Assembly: GCA_027038175.1 (NCBI GenBank)
Contig: JALVYB010000008.1
Location: 1 to 64,000 of the forward strand
Source: Caldifarciminota bacterium
GTDB lineage: Bacteria; Hydrothermota; Hydrothermia; UBA1063; CAJXJZ01
Direction of reading: 5' to 3'
DNA length: 64,000 nucleotides
A program made the position numbers and the translations under genes. Position 1 is the stretch's first letter; each line of letters starts with the position of its first letter. Below, in pieces: positions 39,636-48,200 of this stretch. A model generated the notes under the pieces. The model searched no databases. It was given only the letters and a program-made list of their open reading frames with translations, and was not told where the DNA came from.

Positions 39636-41804
39636 ATGGAAGAGTTTAAAGACAGGTTTAAAGATGATTCTGACATGAGCAAGAAACATATTCACCATGA
39701 TTCCCACGAGGATATGAAGCATACCAAAGCAGAGCATCAACACCTGAATAAAGAGCATACGCATCACGAAGAACATAATCATCACATGCATCATGAGGGT
39801 CATAATCATGAGCATACAGGGCATGAACACTCGCACGAAGGTCATGCCCATGGACATGCAGGTCATCATGCCCACATGGTGGCTGACTTTAAAAAGCGTT
39901 TCTTTATCTCAACCGTTCTGACAATTCCTCTTTTAATTTTGTCTCCGCTTATTCAAAAGGTACTGGGTATAAGAGAGGCTCTATCATTTGGCGGTGATTT
40001 ATATGTTCTATGGGCTCTTGCAACATTTATTTTCTTCTATGGCGGGTATCCGTTTCTCAAGGGTTTCTATGATGAGATGAGGGCAAGGCAACCGGGTATG
40101 ATGACGCTTATTAGTATTGCGATAACAGTTGCATATCTTTACAGCAGTGTGGTTGTATTCGGTTTGAGTGGGAAGATATTCTTCTGGGAACTCGCAACCC
40201 TGATTGATATTATGCTTCTTGGTCACTGGCTTGAAATGAAGTCAGTGATGAGTGCATCGAGAGCACTTGAAAAGCTCGCAAGCCTGATGCCGCAAGATGC
40301 GCATAAACTCATGCCGGATGGTAGTATAAAGGATGTGCCGTTATCCCAGCTTAAACCCGGGGATGTGGTGGTTGTCAAGCCAGGCGAGAGAATTCCGGCG
40401 GATGGTGTGGTCATAGATGGAGAAACATCGGTAAATGAGTCAATGTTGACCGGCGAGAGTGTCCCTGTAAGTAAAAAGAAGGGGGATAAAGTAATAGGTG
40501 GTTCAATCAACGGTGAGGGTTCGATAAAGGTAAAGATTGAGAAAACGGGAAAGGATTCCTTCCTTGCACAGGTTATTGAACTTGTTAAAAAAGCACAGGA
40601 AAGTAAATCAAAAACACAGAGTCTTGCAGACCGTGCGGCTGTATGGCTGACCATCATTGCTCTTACAGCAGGAGGTATTACTTTTCTTGTCTGGACCTTT
40701 TGGGCTGGGAAGGACGTGGCATTTTCACTTGAAAGAACCGTTACTGTTATGGTTATTACATGTCCTCATGCCCTCGGGCTTGCTATTCCTCTGGTTGTTG
40801 CAGTATCGTCTGCCCTTGCCGCAGCACACGGATTCCTCATAAGAAACCGTACTGCTTTTGAACAGGCGAGGGACATTCAGGCTGTGGTTTTTGATAAAAC
40901 TGGGACGCTCACAGAGGGAAGATTTGGAGTGAGTGATGTTGTGAGTTTCTCTGACCTTTCAGATGACGAGATTTTGAAATACGCAGCCTCTCTGGAGTCA
41001 CGTTCTGAGCATTCCATTGCAAAAGCCATTGCTTCGTCTACAAAGGATTTACTTGAAGTGGAGGAATTTAGAGCCATACCCGGTAAAGGAGCAGAGGGCA
41101 GGGTTGGTGGAAAATTCGTACAGATAGTAAGCCCCGGTTTTCTCAAGGAGCAGGGAATTGAATATAATGATGGGCGAGTTTCAAAACTGTTCAGTGAGGG
41201 GAAGACGGTTGTTTTTGTCCTGATAGATGGTGATTTAAAAGGTGCCATTGCTCTGTCTGACAGAATCAGAGATGAATCAAAAGAGGCTGTTTTGAGCCTC
41301 AAAAAGATGGGAATAAAGAGTATTATGCTTACAGGTGATAATAAAAAGGTTGCAGAATGGGTGGCAAAGGAGATAGGGGTTGATGAGTACTTTGCTGAGG
41401 TTCTACCTCAGGAAAAATCGGAAAAGATTAAAGAAATTCAGAAAAGAGGTCTTGTTGTTGCAATGGTCGGTGACGGTATAAACGATGCTCCTGCACTTGT
41501 GCAGGCAGATGTTGGTATAGCCATAGGGGCTGGAACGGATGTTGCAATAGAGTCAGCGGATATAGTGCTTGTTAAAAATGACCCGAGGGATGTGGTTAAT
41601 GTAATCAGGCTTGCAAGGTTAACCTACGGTAAGATGGTTCAGAATCTCATGTGGGCAACAGGTTATAACCTGATAGCCATTCCACTTGCTGCAGGTGTTT
41701 TATACGGCATGGGTATTTTATTAAGTCCTGCTGCAGGTGCTGTATTGATGTCTTTGAGCACTGTTATTGTGGCAATAAATGCAAAGTTGTTGAAACTGAA
41801 TTAA
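39636..41804 (+). CDS. copB: Copper-exporting P-type ATPase CopB (P1B-3 type)
   Basis: A 722-residue heavy-metal ATPase. The first 75 residues or so are extremely histidine-rich (many HxH and HH groups) and replace CxxC metal-binding domains. The membrane metal site is CPH (ITCPHALGLAIP), the signature of CopB-type P1B-3 pumps with preference for Cu(II) or Ag(I), as opposed to CPC in CopA. TGES, the phosphorylation site DKTGTLTEG, and GDGINDAPAL are all present. Start: ATG 39636 after AAGGGGG; an upstream non-ATG extension is rejected. It exports copper or silver from the cytoplasm; the His-rich tail probably captures or senses the ion. Confidence 0.92.
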   Translation: MEEFKDRFKDDSDMSKKHIHHDSHEDMKHTKAEHQHLNKEHTHHEEHNHHMHHEGHNHEHTGHEHSHEGHAHGHAGHHAHMVADFKKRFFISTVLTIPLLILSPLIQKVLGIREALSFGGDLYVLWALATFIFFYGGYPFLKGFYDEMRARQPGMMTLISIAITVAYLYSSVVVFGLSGKIFFWELATLIDIMLLGHWLEMKSVMSASRALEKLASLMPQDAHKLMPDGSIKDVPLSQLKPGDVVVVKPGERIPADGVVIDGETSVNESMLTGESVPVSKKKGDKVIGGSINGEGSIKVKIEKTGKDSFLAQVIELVKKAQESKSKTQSLADRAAVWLTIIALTAGGITFLVWTFWAGKDVAFSLERTVTVMVITCPHALGLAIPLVVAVSSALAAAHGFLIRNRTAFEQARDIQAVVFDKTGTLTEGRFGVSDVVSFSDLSDDEILKYAASLESRSEHSIAKAIASSTKDLLEVEEFRAIPGKGAEGRVGGKFVQIVSPGFLKEQGIEYNDGRVSKLFSEGKTVVFVLIDGDLKGAIALSDRIRDESKEAVLSLKKMGIKSIMLTGDNKKVAEWVAKEIGVDEYFAEVLPQEKSEKIKEIQKRGLVVAMVGDGINDAPALVQADVGIAIGAGTDVAIESADIVLVKNDPRDVVNVIRLARLTYGKMVQNLMWATGYNLIAIPLAAGVLYGMGILLSPAAGAVLMSLSTVIVAINAKLLKLN

Positions 41805-41816
41805 TCAGGGAATAGA

Positions 41817-42623
41817 ATGGATTATTTTTCCACGCTACCACCTGTTATCCAGGCTCTTTTAGGTGGAATATTCACATGGTCGGTTACGATGCTTGGGGCG
41901 GCCGTGGTTTTTCTGAAGAAGGATATGAACAGAAAGCTTCTGGATGCTGCTCTGGGTTTTTCGGCAGGTATAATGATCTCTGCAAGCTTCTTTTCGCTGA
42001 TAATCCCGGCACTGGATATTGCCTCGTCGTGGAAAATTCCCTCATGGATACCTGTTTCAACTGGATTTCTTGCAGGGGGACTCTTTCTTAAAGTAATCGA
42101 TTCTGTTATTCCTCATTTACACATATTTTTGCCGCTTGAGAAGGCAGAGGGTATAAAGAGCGGATTGTCAAAAACCTGGCTTTTGATTCTTGCCATGACA
42201 ATACACAATTTCCCGGAGGGGATGGCTGTGGGTGTTGCCTTTGGCAGTATCCATGTTCTGAAAAATGCCACTTTGGCAGGGGCTTTTGCGTTAACGCTCG
42301 GTATAGCCATTCAGAATTTCCCGGAGGGTACTGCCATTTCTCTTCCACTTCGCAGGGAGGGGTATTCAAGTTTTAAAAGCTTTTTCTATGGGCAGCTGTC
42401 CGCAATAGTGGAGCCCATAGGTGCTGTTTTAGGCGCGGCACTTGTTATGCTATCCATAAAGCTCTTACCGTATGCTCTTTCCTTTGCAGCAGGGGCAATG
42501 ATTTATGTGGTCATAGAAGAGTTAATTCCTGAAGCAGAAAGCGGTGATAATGTTGACCTTGCTACCATATCAGCTCTTCTGGGTTTTGTCGTAATGATGA
42601 TTCTTGATGTGGCATTTGGGTAA
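41817..42623 (+). CDS. ZIP-family divalent metal transporter
   Basis: A 268-residue membrane protein with eight predicted segments. The ZIP metal-path motifs are visible: TIHNFPEGMAVGVAFG in segment 4 and IQNFPEGTAISLPLRREG in segment 5, plus EELIPEAESG near the end. A His-containing loop (VIPHLHIFLP) lies between segments 3 and 4. It starts 12 bp after copB and is probably co-transcribed. ZIP proteins import zinc or iron; with a copper pump it may help restore metal balance (inference). Confidence 0.87.
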   Translation: MDYFSTLPPVIQALLGGIFTWSVTMLGAAVVFLKKDMNRKLLDAALGFSAGIMISASFFSLIIPALDIASSWKIPSWIPVSTGFLAGGLFLKVIDSVIPHLHIFLPLEKAEGIKSGLSKTWLLILAMTIHNFPEGMAVGVAFGSIHVLKNATLAGAFALTLGIAIQNFPEGTAISLPLRREGYSSFKSFFYGQLSAIVEPIGAVLGAALVMLSIKLLPYALSFAAGAMIYVVIEELIPEAESGDNVDLATISALLGFVVMMILDVAFG

Positions 42624-42638
42624 TCTTCCTGGTGCTCT

Positions 42639-44384
42639 TTATCTGAACAGTTTTGCCTGTTTACATTGCAAAAGCTGTTTTATCCTGTCACTTTTTGCAA
42701 AGTCGCAGGGTGTTTTGCCGCCCCTATTCTCTGCATGTATGTCTGCGCCGTGTTCAATAAGGAAACGTACTGCGTCATAATTGTTCCCGAAGGATGCAAG
42801 ATGAAGGGGAGTCATACCGTATTTGTCCTTTGAATTAATATCAATGCCGTTTGAGAGAAGGTCTTTTAGTTGTATCGTATCGCCGCCAAAGGCTGCGAAG
42901 TGAAGGAGTGTTTTACCATCAAATGATTTGAATGTAAACAGTTTGCTGTTTATCGCTTGCTGCACGAGGAGTTTCAGAACTTCCCTGTGTCCTTTATACG
43001 CTGCAATGTTAAAGACTGACCAGTTTAAATATTTGCCTGTTGCTTTTGCCCCGGCTTTCTGGACGGCATTTTTTACGGTGTATGTAATCTTTGCCCCGAG
43101 AGAAACGAGATATTCGACCAGGTTCAGATTCCCGTCCCACGCTGCCCGGTGTAGCATTGTCCAGCCCGACATATCCGGAATATTGATGTTTATGCTGTTT
43201 GCGAATTTTCTTATAATCTCTGCCCGTTCTCCCTGTGTCATTTGCTGAAAATCAAAGAATATCCTGCCTTTTTGCAGCAAGTCCTTTTGTGTCAGGTTGT
43301 TTATATCTTTTAAGGTTATGCGAGGCAGTAAAATCCAGTCAATAACAATACCCATTGGAGTTTCTAAAATCAGATGTCCTTTTAGCCAGTCTGGTAAATT
43401 GTATGAAGCGTCTACCTCTTTAAGTATTCCCTCTGTGGATGTGGTTATGTAAAACTGTTCTTTTCCCTGGATGGTTTTTACAAAGAGTCCATTTAAATAT
43501 ACCCTGAACCTGCGTGTTTCTGGCTCACCGCAGCAAAACCCGGGACAGTCCTCTTCTATTATAATAAGGTCTCCACCTGAAAGCCATAAAGGGGCTACAG
43601 CGCGGTAAGGACCGAAGGTCTTACTATCTGTTTTTACGTAGAAACTGCCCTTGCCACAGGGGAGGGTGCCTGAGCCTTTTCTGTACACAAATGCAAATTG
43701 ATTATCCTTTTTTGAGAATCTAATAGCGAGCGCATCGTTTAGCATGGGGTCAATAGAGTAGTTTTCATCCTCTGCCATGGGGTTAAAATCATCGTTTATG
43801 TAGAATATTTCCATGTAATTAAGTGGAGTGTAAGGAACAGAATCTCCTGGCATATCAATAGTTGCGGGATTACGGGGATACGATTTATACAGGGGTACAT
43901 AAGGTCCAGATACTCTTCTGTCTATCTGTATGTACTCCATGCTGTCCTTTATATACCTGAATGCAAAGTGCTTTCCATCATCCGAGAAGAACGGTCCCCA
44001 TGCATCGCTGAAAGGACCAAAAGTGTCTTTGTTTACTCTGATATAGTACTTTTTGAAGACTTCGCCCTGTTTTGAATACACAAAGCCCCATGAATTTCCG
44101 TCATCGCTAACCCCTATGCGATACACAATACCAAAAGGTCCATAAATCTTATCATTCACATTAACAAATCCCTTTTTGCCTTTATAGTAGTTGAATGCGA
44201 AAGTATTACCACGAATAATAAGGAACATCAGATTCAGGTCTCCTTTCCCATTGCTCACCCACATCACCGGTGGATTATCGTATGGTCCATAGATTTTGTC
44301 GTTTATATAAACGGTGTTTTCTGAGATGTAGCCTTTAATGTTTAAGCCGTTTATGATAAAAAAGAGTAAAAGTTTTCCGAACAT
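42639..44384 (-). CDS. Secreted propeller-like protein with C-terminal ankyrin repeats
   Basis: A 581-residue protein. After a short hydrophobic leader (MFGKLLLFFIINGLNIKG) come about six repeats of the type (I/V)NDKIYGPF...VSDDGNSWGFVY, resembling PD40/WD-type propeller blades in which each unit names a 'GPY/GPF' turn. The C-terminal 190 residues hold four or five ankyrin repeats: GWTMLHRAAWDGNLNLVEYLVSLGA, NIAAYKGHREVLKLL, GKTLLHFAAFGGDTIQL and GMTPLHLASFGNNYDAVRFLIEHGADI. Start: ATG 44384, 5 nt after GGGGG, with a promoter just upstream. It is probably periplasmic or extracellular; ankyrins suggest a protein-binding function. I do not recognise the combination. Confidence 0.65.
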   Translation of the reverse strand: MFGKLLLFFIINGLNIKGYISENTVYINDKIYGPYDNPPVMWVSNGKGDLNLMFLIIRGNTFAFNYYKGKKGFVNVNDKIYGPFGIVYRIGVSDDGNSWGFVYSKQGEVFKKYYIRVNKDTFGPFSDAWGPFFSDDGKHFAFRYIKDSMEYIQIDRRVSGPYVPLYKSYPRNPATIDMPGDSVPYTPLNYMEIFYINDDFNPMAEDENYSIDPMLNDALAIRFSKKDNQFAFVYRKGSGTLPCGKGSFYVKTDSKTFGPYRAVAPLWLSGGDLIIIEEDCPGFCCGEPETRRFRVYLNGLFVKTIQGKEQFYITTSTEGILKEVDASYNLPDWLKGHLILETPMGIVIDWILLPRITLKDINNLTQKDLLQKGRIFFDFQQMTQGERAEIIRKFANSININIPDMSGWTMLHRAAWDGNLNLVEYLVSLGAKITYTVKNAVQKAGAKATGKYLNWSVFNIAAYKGHREVLKLLVQQAINSKLFTFKSFDGKTLLHFAAFGGDTIQLKDLLSNGIDINSKDKYGMTPLHLASFGNNYDAVRFLIEHGADIHAENRGGKTPCDFAKSDRIKQLLQCKQAKLFR

Positions 44385-44403
44385 TTTTCCCCCTTTTTGG
44401 TGA

Positions 44404-44432
44404 ATTTTACCCTGTTGTGTGTGGATATTCAA
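44404..44432 (-). promoter_or_regulatory. Promoter of the propeller-ankyrin gene
   Basis: On the minus strand TTGAAT (44432-44427), 17-bp spacer, TAAAAT (44409-44404); predicted start about 13 nt before the ATG. Confidence 0.5.
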
Positions 44433-44525
44433 GATTATATGTGGAGTCAAGATGCATTGGAGAGAAAAATCTACCTCTCTATTAGGGCTTTAAAGTTCAG
44501 CGTCAAGCCTTTATCTTAAACTTTA

Positions 44526-45458
44526 ATGCAATTGGGTAACAGGTTGCGCCAGATTAAAACGAAAATAGCCAAAGCTATTTATAAAAGCGTTTTCTCTCTT
44601 GGAGAGCATTTTGGAGTTCACATAACACCAAATCATTTTTACTTTCCCATCCCTGACACGAGGAAGTTAGAACAGAAGTTGTGGGAGAACCACTCTGATA
44701 TGGTTGGTATAAGTATGAACGAGGATGCACAGCTTTCCTTGCTTTCTGAATTTTACTCCAGGTATAAAGATGAGTATGATAGTTTTCCTCTAACAGAAGA
44801 TGAACGAGAATCTATTTTTCAATACTATGTAAACAATAAAAAGTTTGAATCCGTTGATGGGGAAGTACTATATTGTATGGTAAGGCACTTCAAGCCTGAA
44901 CGTATTATAGAGGTTGGTTCGGGGTTCTCCACTCTTCTTATATCTGAGGCTGTGTTGAAGAATAAAGAGGAGGATAAAGAATACAGTGCTGAGTTTATCT
45001 CCATAGACCCATTCCCCGATAAGATTATTCAGGGTGGTGTTCCGGGCCTTTCCAGGATTTTAAAGAAAAAGGTTCAGGAAGTACCTCTAAGTGAATTTGA
45101 GAAGCTTTCAGAAAATGATATTTTATTTATAGACTCAAGCCATGTACTTAAGATAGGGAGTGATGTACAGTACGAATTTCTGGAGATTTTACCTCGCATT
45201 AGAAAGGGTGTTTTTGTCCATTTCCATGATATATTCCTGCCAGCGGAATATCCAGAAGAATGGGTTAAAAAGGAATTCAGGTTCTGGAATGAGCAGTATA
45301 TTTTGCAGGCTTTTATGAGTTTTAACGAGAGTTTTGAGGTGGTATTTGCTGCAAGTTACATGCATCTTAATTATCCCGATAAACTCAGGGAGTATTTCAA
45401 AACCTATGCAATGGAGAAACGCTGGCCTGGGAGTTTCTGGATAAGGAGGGTAAAATAG
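44526..45458 (+). CDS. Class I SAM-dependent methyltransferase (Methyltransf_24-like)
   Basis: A 310-residue protein. The SAM-binding core starts at about residue 130 with RIIEVGSGFSTLLIS, followed by the acidic FISIDPFP strand, DILFIDSSHVLKIGSD and GVFVHFHDIFLPAEYP, features of the Methyltransf_24 group related to cephalosporin hydroxylase-like and glycan-modifying enzymes. The N-terminal 120 residues are specific. No Shine-Dalgarno is visible before the ATG; a weak promoter (TTTAAA-17-TATCTT, ending at 44517) would start transcription at the ATG itself. It is followed after 1 bp by the PPDK regulator gene. Substrate unknown. Confidence 0.7.
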   Translation: MQLGNRLRQIKTKIAKAIYKSVFSLGEHFGVHITPNHFYFPIPDTRKLEQKLWENHSDMVGISMNEDAQLSLLSEFYSRYKDEYDSFPLTEDERESIFQYYVNNKKFESVDGEVLYCMVRHFKPERIIEVGSGFSTLLISEAVLKNKEEDKEYSAEFISIDPFPDKIIQGGVPGLSRILKKKVQEVPLSEFEKLSENDILFIDSSHVLKIGSDVQYEFLEILPRIRKGVFVHFHDIFLPAEYPEEWVKKEFRFWNEQYILQAFMSFNESFEVVFAASYMHLNYPDKLREYFKTYAMEKRWPGSFWIRRVK

Positions 45459-45459
45459 A

Positions 45460-46278
45460 ATGAGTAATAGAGAGAGGCATGTTTTTGTTGTTTCTGATTC
45501 AACAGGGGCGACTGCTGAAACGGTAGTAAAAGCGGCTCTGACACAGTTTAATACGACCAACGTTTATCTGCACCGATACCCAGATATAAGAACTTTGGAG
45601 GATGTAGAGCGGGTTGTTGAAGAGGCTCATAAAGTAAGGGGAATAATAGCATTTACACTTGTTGTCCCGGAACTCAGAAAAAAGATGCTTGAAGAGGGTT
45701 TGAAGAAAGCCGTGCCAACAATAGATATCCTTGGTCCAGTACTTTCAAGATTGCAGGACCTTCTTGAATTATCTCCAATGGCTGTGCCCGGTCTTTTCAG
45801 GCATCTTGATGAAGAGTATTACAGGCGTATAGCCTGTATAGATTTTGCAGTTAAGCATGATGATGGGAGAAATATAAAGGACATAAAAGAGGCTGATATT
45901 GTGCTTGTGGGCGTATCAAGGGCTTCAAAAACACCTATTAGTATATATCTCGCATACAGGGGATTTAAAACAGCCAATGTACCTGTGATATATGGAATGC
46001 CTCTTCCTCGGGAGCTGGACGAGGTGGACAAAGAAAAAGTTGTCGGGCTTACAGTTGAGCCATATAGGTTAAAATTGATAAGGCTTGAGAGAGCAAAGAG
46101 ATTGAAAATGCCAGAGAATGACCCATATATTGACATTAACGCTTTGATGAATGAAGTGAGTTACGCTTTAAGGTTTTTCAAGGAAAAAGGATGGCATGTC
46201 CTTGATGTGACTTCACGTTCAATAGAGGAGGCTGCAACTGCAGTAATGGAAATTGTAGGAGCAGGACAACGTCGCTAA
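45460..46278 (+). CDS. Pyruvate,phosphate dikinase/PEP synthase regulatory protein (kinase/phosphorylase)
   Basis: A 272-residue member of the PDRP/PSRP family (DUF299). VFVVSDSTGATAETVVKAAL at the N-terminus and the P-loop-like GVSRASKTPISIYLAYRG are diagnostic. These bifunctional enzymes phosphorylate PPDK or PEP synthase with ADP and dephosphorylate it with phosphate, switching pyruvate to PEP conversion. It starts 1 bp after the methyltransferase gene. Its last 4 bp overlap the end of the convergent ABC-F gene. The target enzyme is not in the window, so PPDK versus PEP synthase cannot be decided. Confidence 0.92.
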   Translation: MSNRERHVFVVSDSTGATAETVVKAALTQFNTTNVYLHRYPDIRTLEDVERVVEEAHKVRGIIAFTLVVPELRKKMLEEGLKKAVPTIDILGPVLSRLQDLLELSPMAVPGLFRHLDEEYYRRIACIDFAVKHDDGRNIKDIKEADIVLVGVSRASKTPISIYLAYRGFKTANVPVIYGMPLPRELDEVDKEKVVGLTVEPYRLKLIRLERAKRLKMPENDPYIDINALMNEVSYALRFFKEKGWHVLDVTSRSIEEAATAVMEIVGAGQRR

Positions 46279-48200
46279 ATTACATTATTCTCGCTTTGAA
46301 GGTTCTTTAGTTCCTGTTCTAATTTTTCAATGGTAATGGTTAACTCTTCCCATTTTCTATAGAGGTCCTTGAGCTCCTTTTTTATCTCGTCATAACGTTT
46401 GTAGTCAGTGTCTTTTATTTCATCCGGGTTTTCAAATCTGGAAAGTAGTTGTTTTTCTTCTGACTCGAGGTCTTCTATCCTTTTTTCAGTTTTTTCGAGT
46501 TCTTCTATTTGTTTTTCAATATTCCGTTTTAACCTTCTTTCCTTTCTCTTTTGCTCCTTAAATGCAAAGTAATCGCTTTCACGGGATTGTTTTGTGTCTT
46601 TTGTAAGAGATACGTTTGTTTTTTCACCTCTTTTTTCAAGTAATTTCACAAAATCGTCATAATCTCCGGTAAAGTAAGTGAGTTTCCCGTCACTGAGCAG
46701 GTAGTACTGAGTTTTGATTTTCTCAGTAAAATACCTGTCGTGAGATACAAATACCACAGCACCTTTGTATTCGAGGAGGGCTTTTTCCAGTGCTTCTCTT
46801 GAATAAAGGTCAAGGTGGTTTGTTACCTCGTCAAGTATGAGAACGTCCCTTCTTTTTGAAAATAGTAGCATAAGACGTGTTCTCTGTTTTTCTCCTCCAG
46901 AGAGTTTATAAAATGGGGTATCCATTTTTTCCTCTGAAAGGTCAAAAATGGATAATAGTGTAAAGATTTCTTTGTAGGTTATGTCTTCTCGTTCCTTTAA
47001 GAGAAGTTCCCAGGGTGTTATATCCTCTTCTTCTACCTCTTCCTCCTCTGTCTGACTGTAGTATCCTACCTCTATGGATGGATTTGTATAAATTGTCCCC
47101 CTATCAGGTTTTAGTCTCCCTGCGAGAATCCGCAAAAATGTTGTCTTGCCGGAACCATTTTCTCCAAGTATGGCTATTCTTTCTCCACGCCGCAGGAGAA
47201 AGTTTACTCCTTTAAGGACAGTATTATCACCAAATGACTTGTATATGCCTTCTGCCCGGATGAGTTCTGTTGGCAGGTGGTCCTTTGCCTGAATTCTAAA
47301 TTCTGGGTACTCTTCAATTTCCGGCTTTTCAGGAATCTCTATTCTTTCAAGCATCTTTTCTCTTGCCTTTGCCCTACCAGCTGTTTTTTTGTCGTACCTG
47401 TTTCTCTCTACATATCGCCGGTACCTTTGAATGAGTTCAATTGTTTCTTCGTACTTTTTTTGCTTTATGCGGTTTTCTTCCTCCTTCATTACAACGAATT
47501 TACTGTAAGGGGCAGAATATAAGTTAAGTTTCCCTTTTCTCAACTCAGCAGTAGTTCGGGTTGTTTTATCAAGGAGGTATCTATCGTGGGATACAATGAT
47601 GTAAGCCCCTTTAAAAGTGTTTAGATATTCTATAAGCCATGAAATTCCAATTGCGTCAAGATTATTGGTGGGCTCGTCAAGTAAGAGAACATCGGGTTCT
47701 GTCAGTAAAAGTTCTGCGAGTTTAATTCTCTTCTGCCATCCACCGGAAAATTCACTGATTTTTCTCTCTTTATCCTTTTCGGAAAAACCAAGTTTTTTGA
47801 GGACTTTTGAAATTTTTGAGTCGTATTCATAACCTCCGTGCATTGCAAACTCATCAAGTAATTTAGCGTATTTGATGGGGTCATCTTTTTGTGCCCTTTT
47901 AAGTTCCTCCTGCAGTATATAGAGTCTTTTGTTGGCTTTTTTCAGGGTTTCATACAGGGTTATGTCGCTTTCAAATACAATATCTTTCTGAGGGAGATAT
48001 CCTACAAATATATTATCCTGCTTTATAATTTTCCCATCGTCTGGTTCGAGTTTTCCTGCAATAATAGACAGCAAAGTGGATTTCCCGGAACCGTTTTTTC
48101 CCACTATTCCAAGGCGGGTTGTGGAGTCTATAAAGAGGTCAATGCCTTCAAGAACGCCTCTTGCTCCAAAACTTTTATAGATGCCGTAGAGTTGAATCAT
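46275..48200 (-). CDS. ABC-F family ATPase (Uup/YfmR-like)
   Basis: A 641-residue soluble protein with two ABC cassettes and no membrane segments. First cassette: GKNGSGKST, FSGGWQKR, VLLLDEPTNNLD. Second: GENGSGKTT, LSGGEKQR, VLILDEVTNHLD. A linker of about 80 residues (KFVVMKEEENRIKQKKYEET...RAKAREKMLERI) joins them, and a charged C-terminal coiled coil (about 560-641) follows, as in Uup and YdiF/YfmR. ABC-F proteins act on ribosomes to relieve stalling or protect against antibiotics. It is the last gene of the hutU operon; its ATG shares one base with the stop of the preceding gene (TAATG). Confidence 0.88.
   Translation of the reverse strand: MIQLYGIYKSFGARGVLEGIDLFIDSTTRLGIVGKNGSGKSTLLSIIAGKLEPDDGKIIKQDNIFVGYLPQKDIVFESDITLYETLKKANKRLYILQEELKRAQKDDPIKYAKLLDEFAMHGGYEYDSKISKVLKKLGFSEKDKERKISEFSGGWQKRIKLAELLLTEPDVLLLDEPTNNLDAIGISWLIEYLNTFKGAYIIVSHDRYLLDKTTRTTAELRKGKLNLYSAPYSKFVVMKEEENRIKQKKYEETIELIQRYRRYVERNRYDKKTAGRAKAREKMLERIEIPEKPEIEEYPEFRIQAKDHLPTELIRAEGIYKSFGDNTVLKGVNFLLRRGERIAILGENGSGKTTFLRILAGRLKPDRGTIYTNPSIEVGYYSQTEEEEVEEEDITPWELLLKEREDITYKEIFTLLSIFDLSEEKMDTPFYKLSGGEKQRTRLMLLFSKRRDVLILDEVTNHLDLYSREALEKALLEYKGAVVFVSHDRYFTEKIKTQYYLLSDGKLTYFTGDYDDFVKLLEKRGEKTNVSLTKDTKQSRESDYFAFKEQKRKERRLKRNIEKQIEELEKTEKRIEDLESEEKQLLSRFENPDEIKDTDYKRYDEIKKELKDLYRKWEELTITIEKLEQELKNLQSENNVI

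Noticed and set aside
39603-39875. Methionine-rich open frame antisense to the His-rich part of copB
   Set aside because: The Met/His-like pattern is the complement of the CAT/CAC codons of the histidine tail; no independent start signals.
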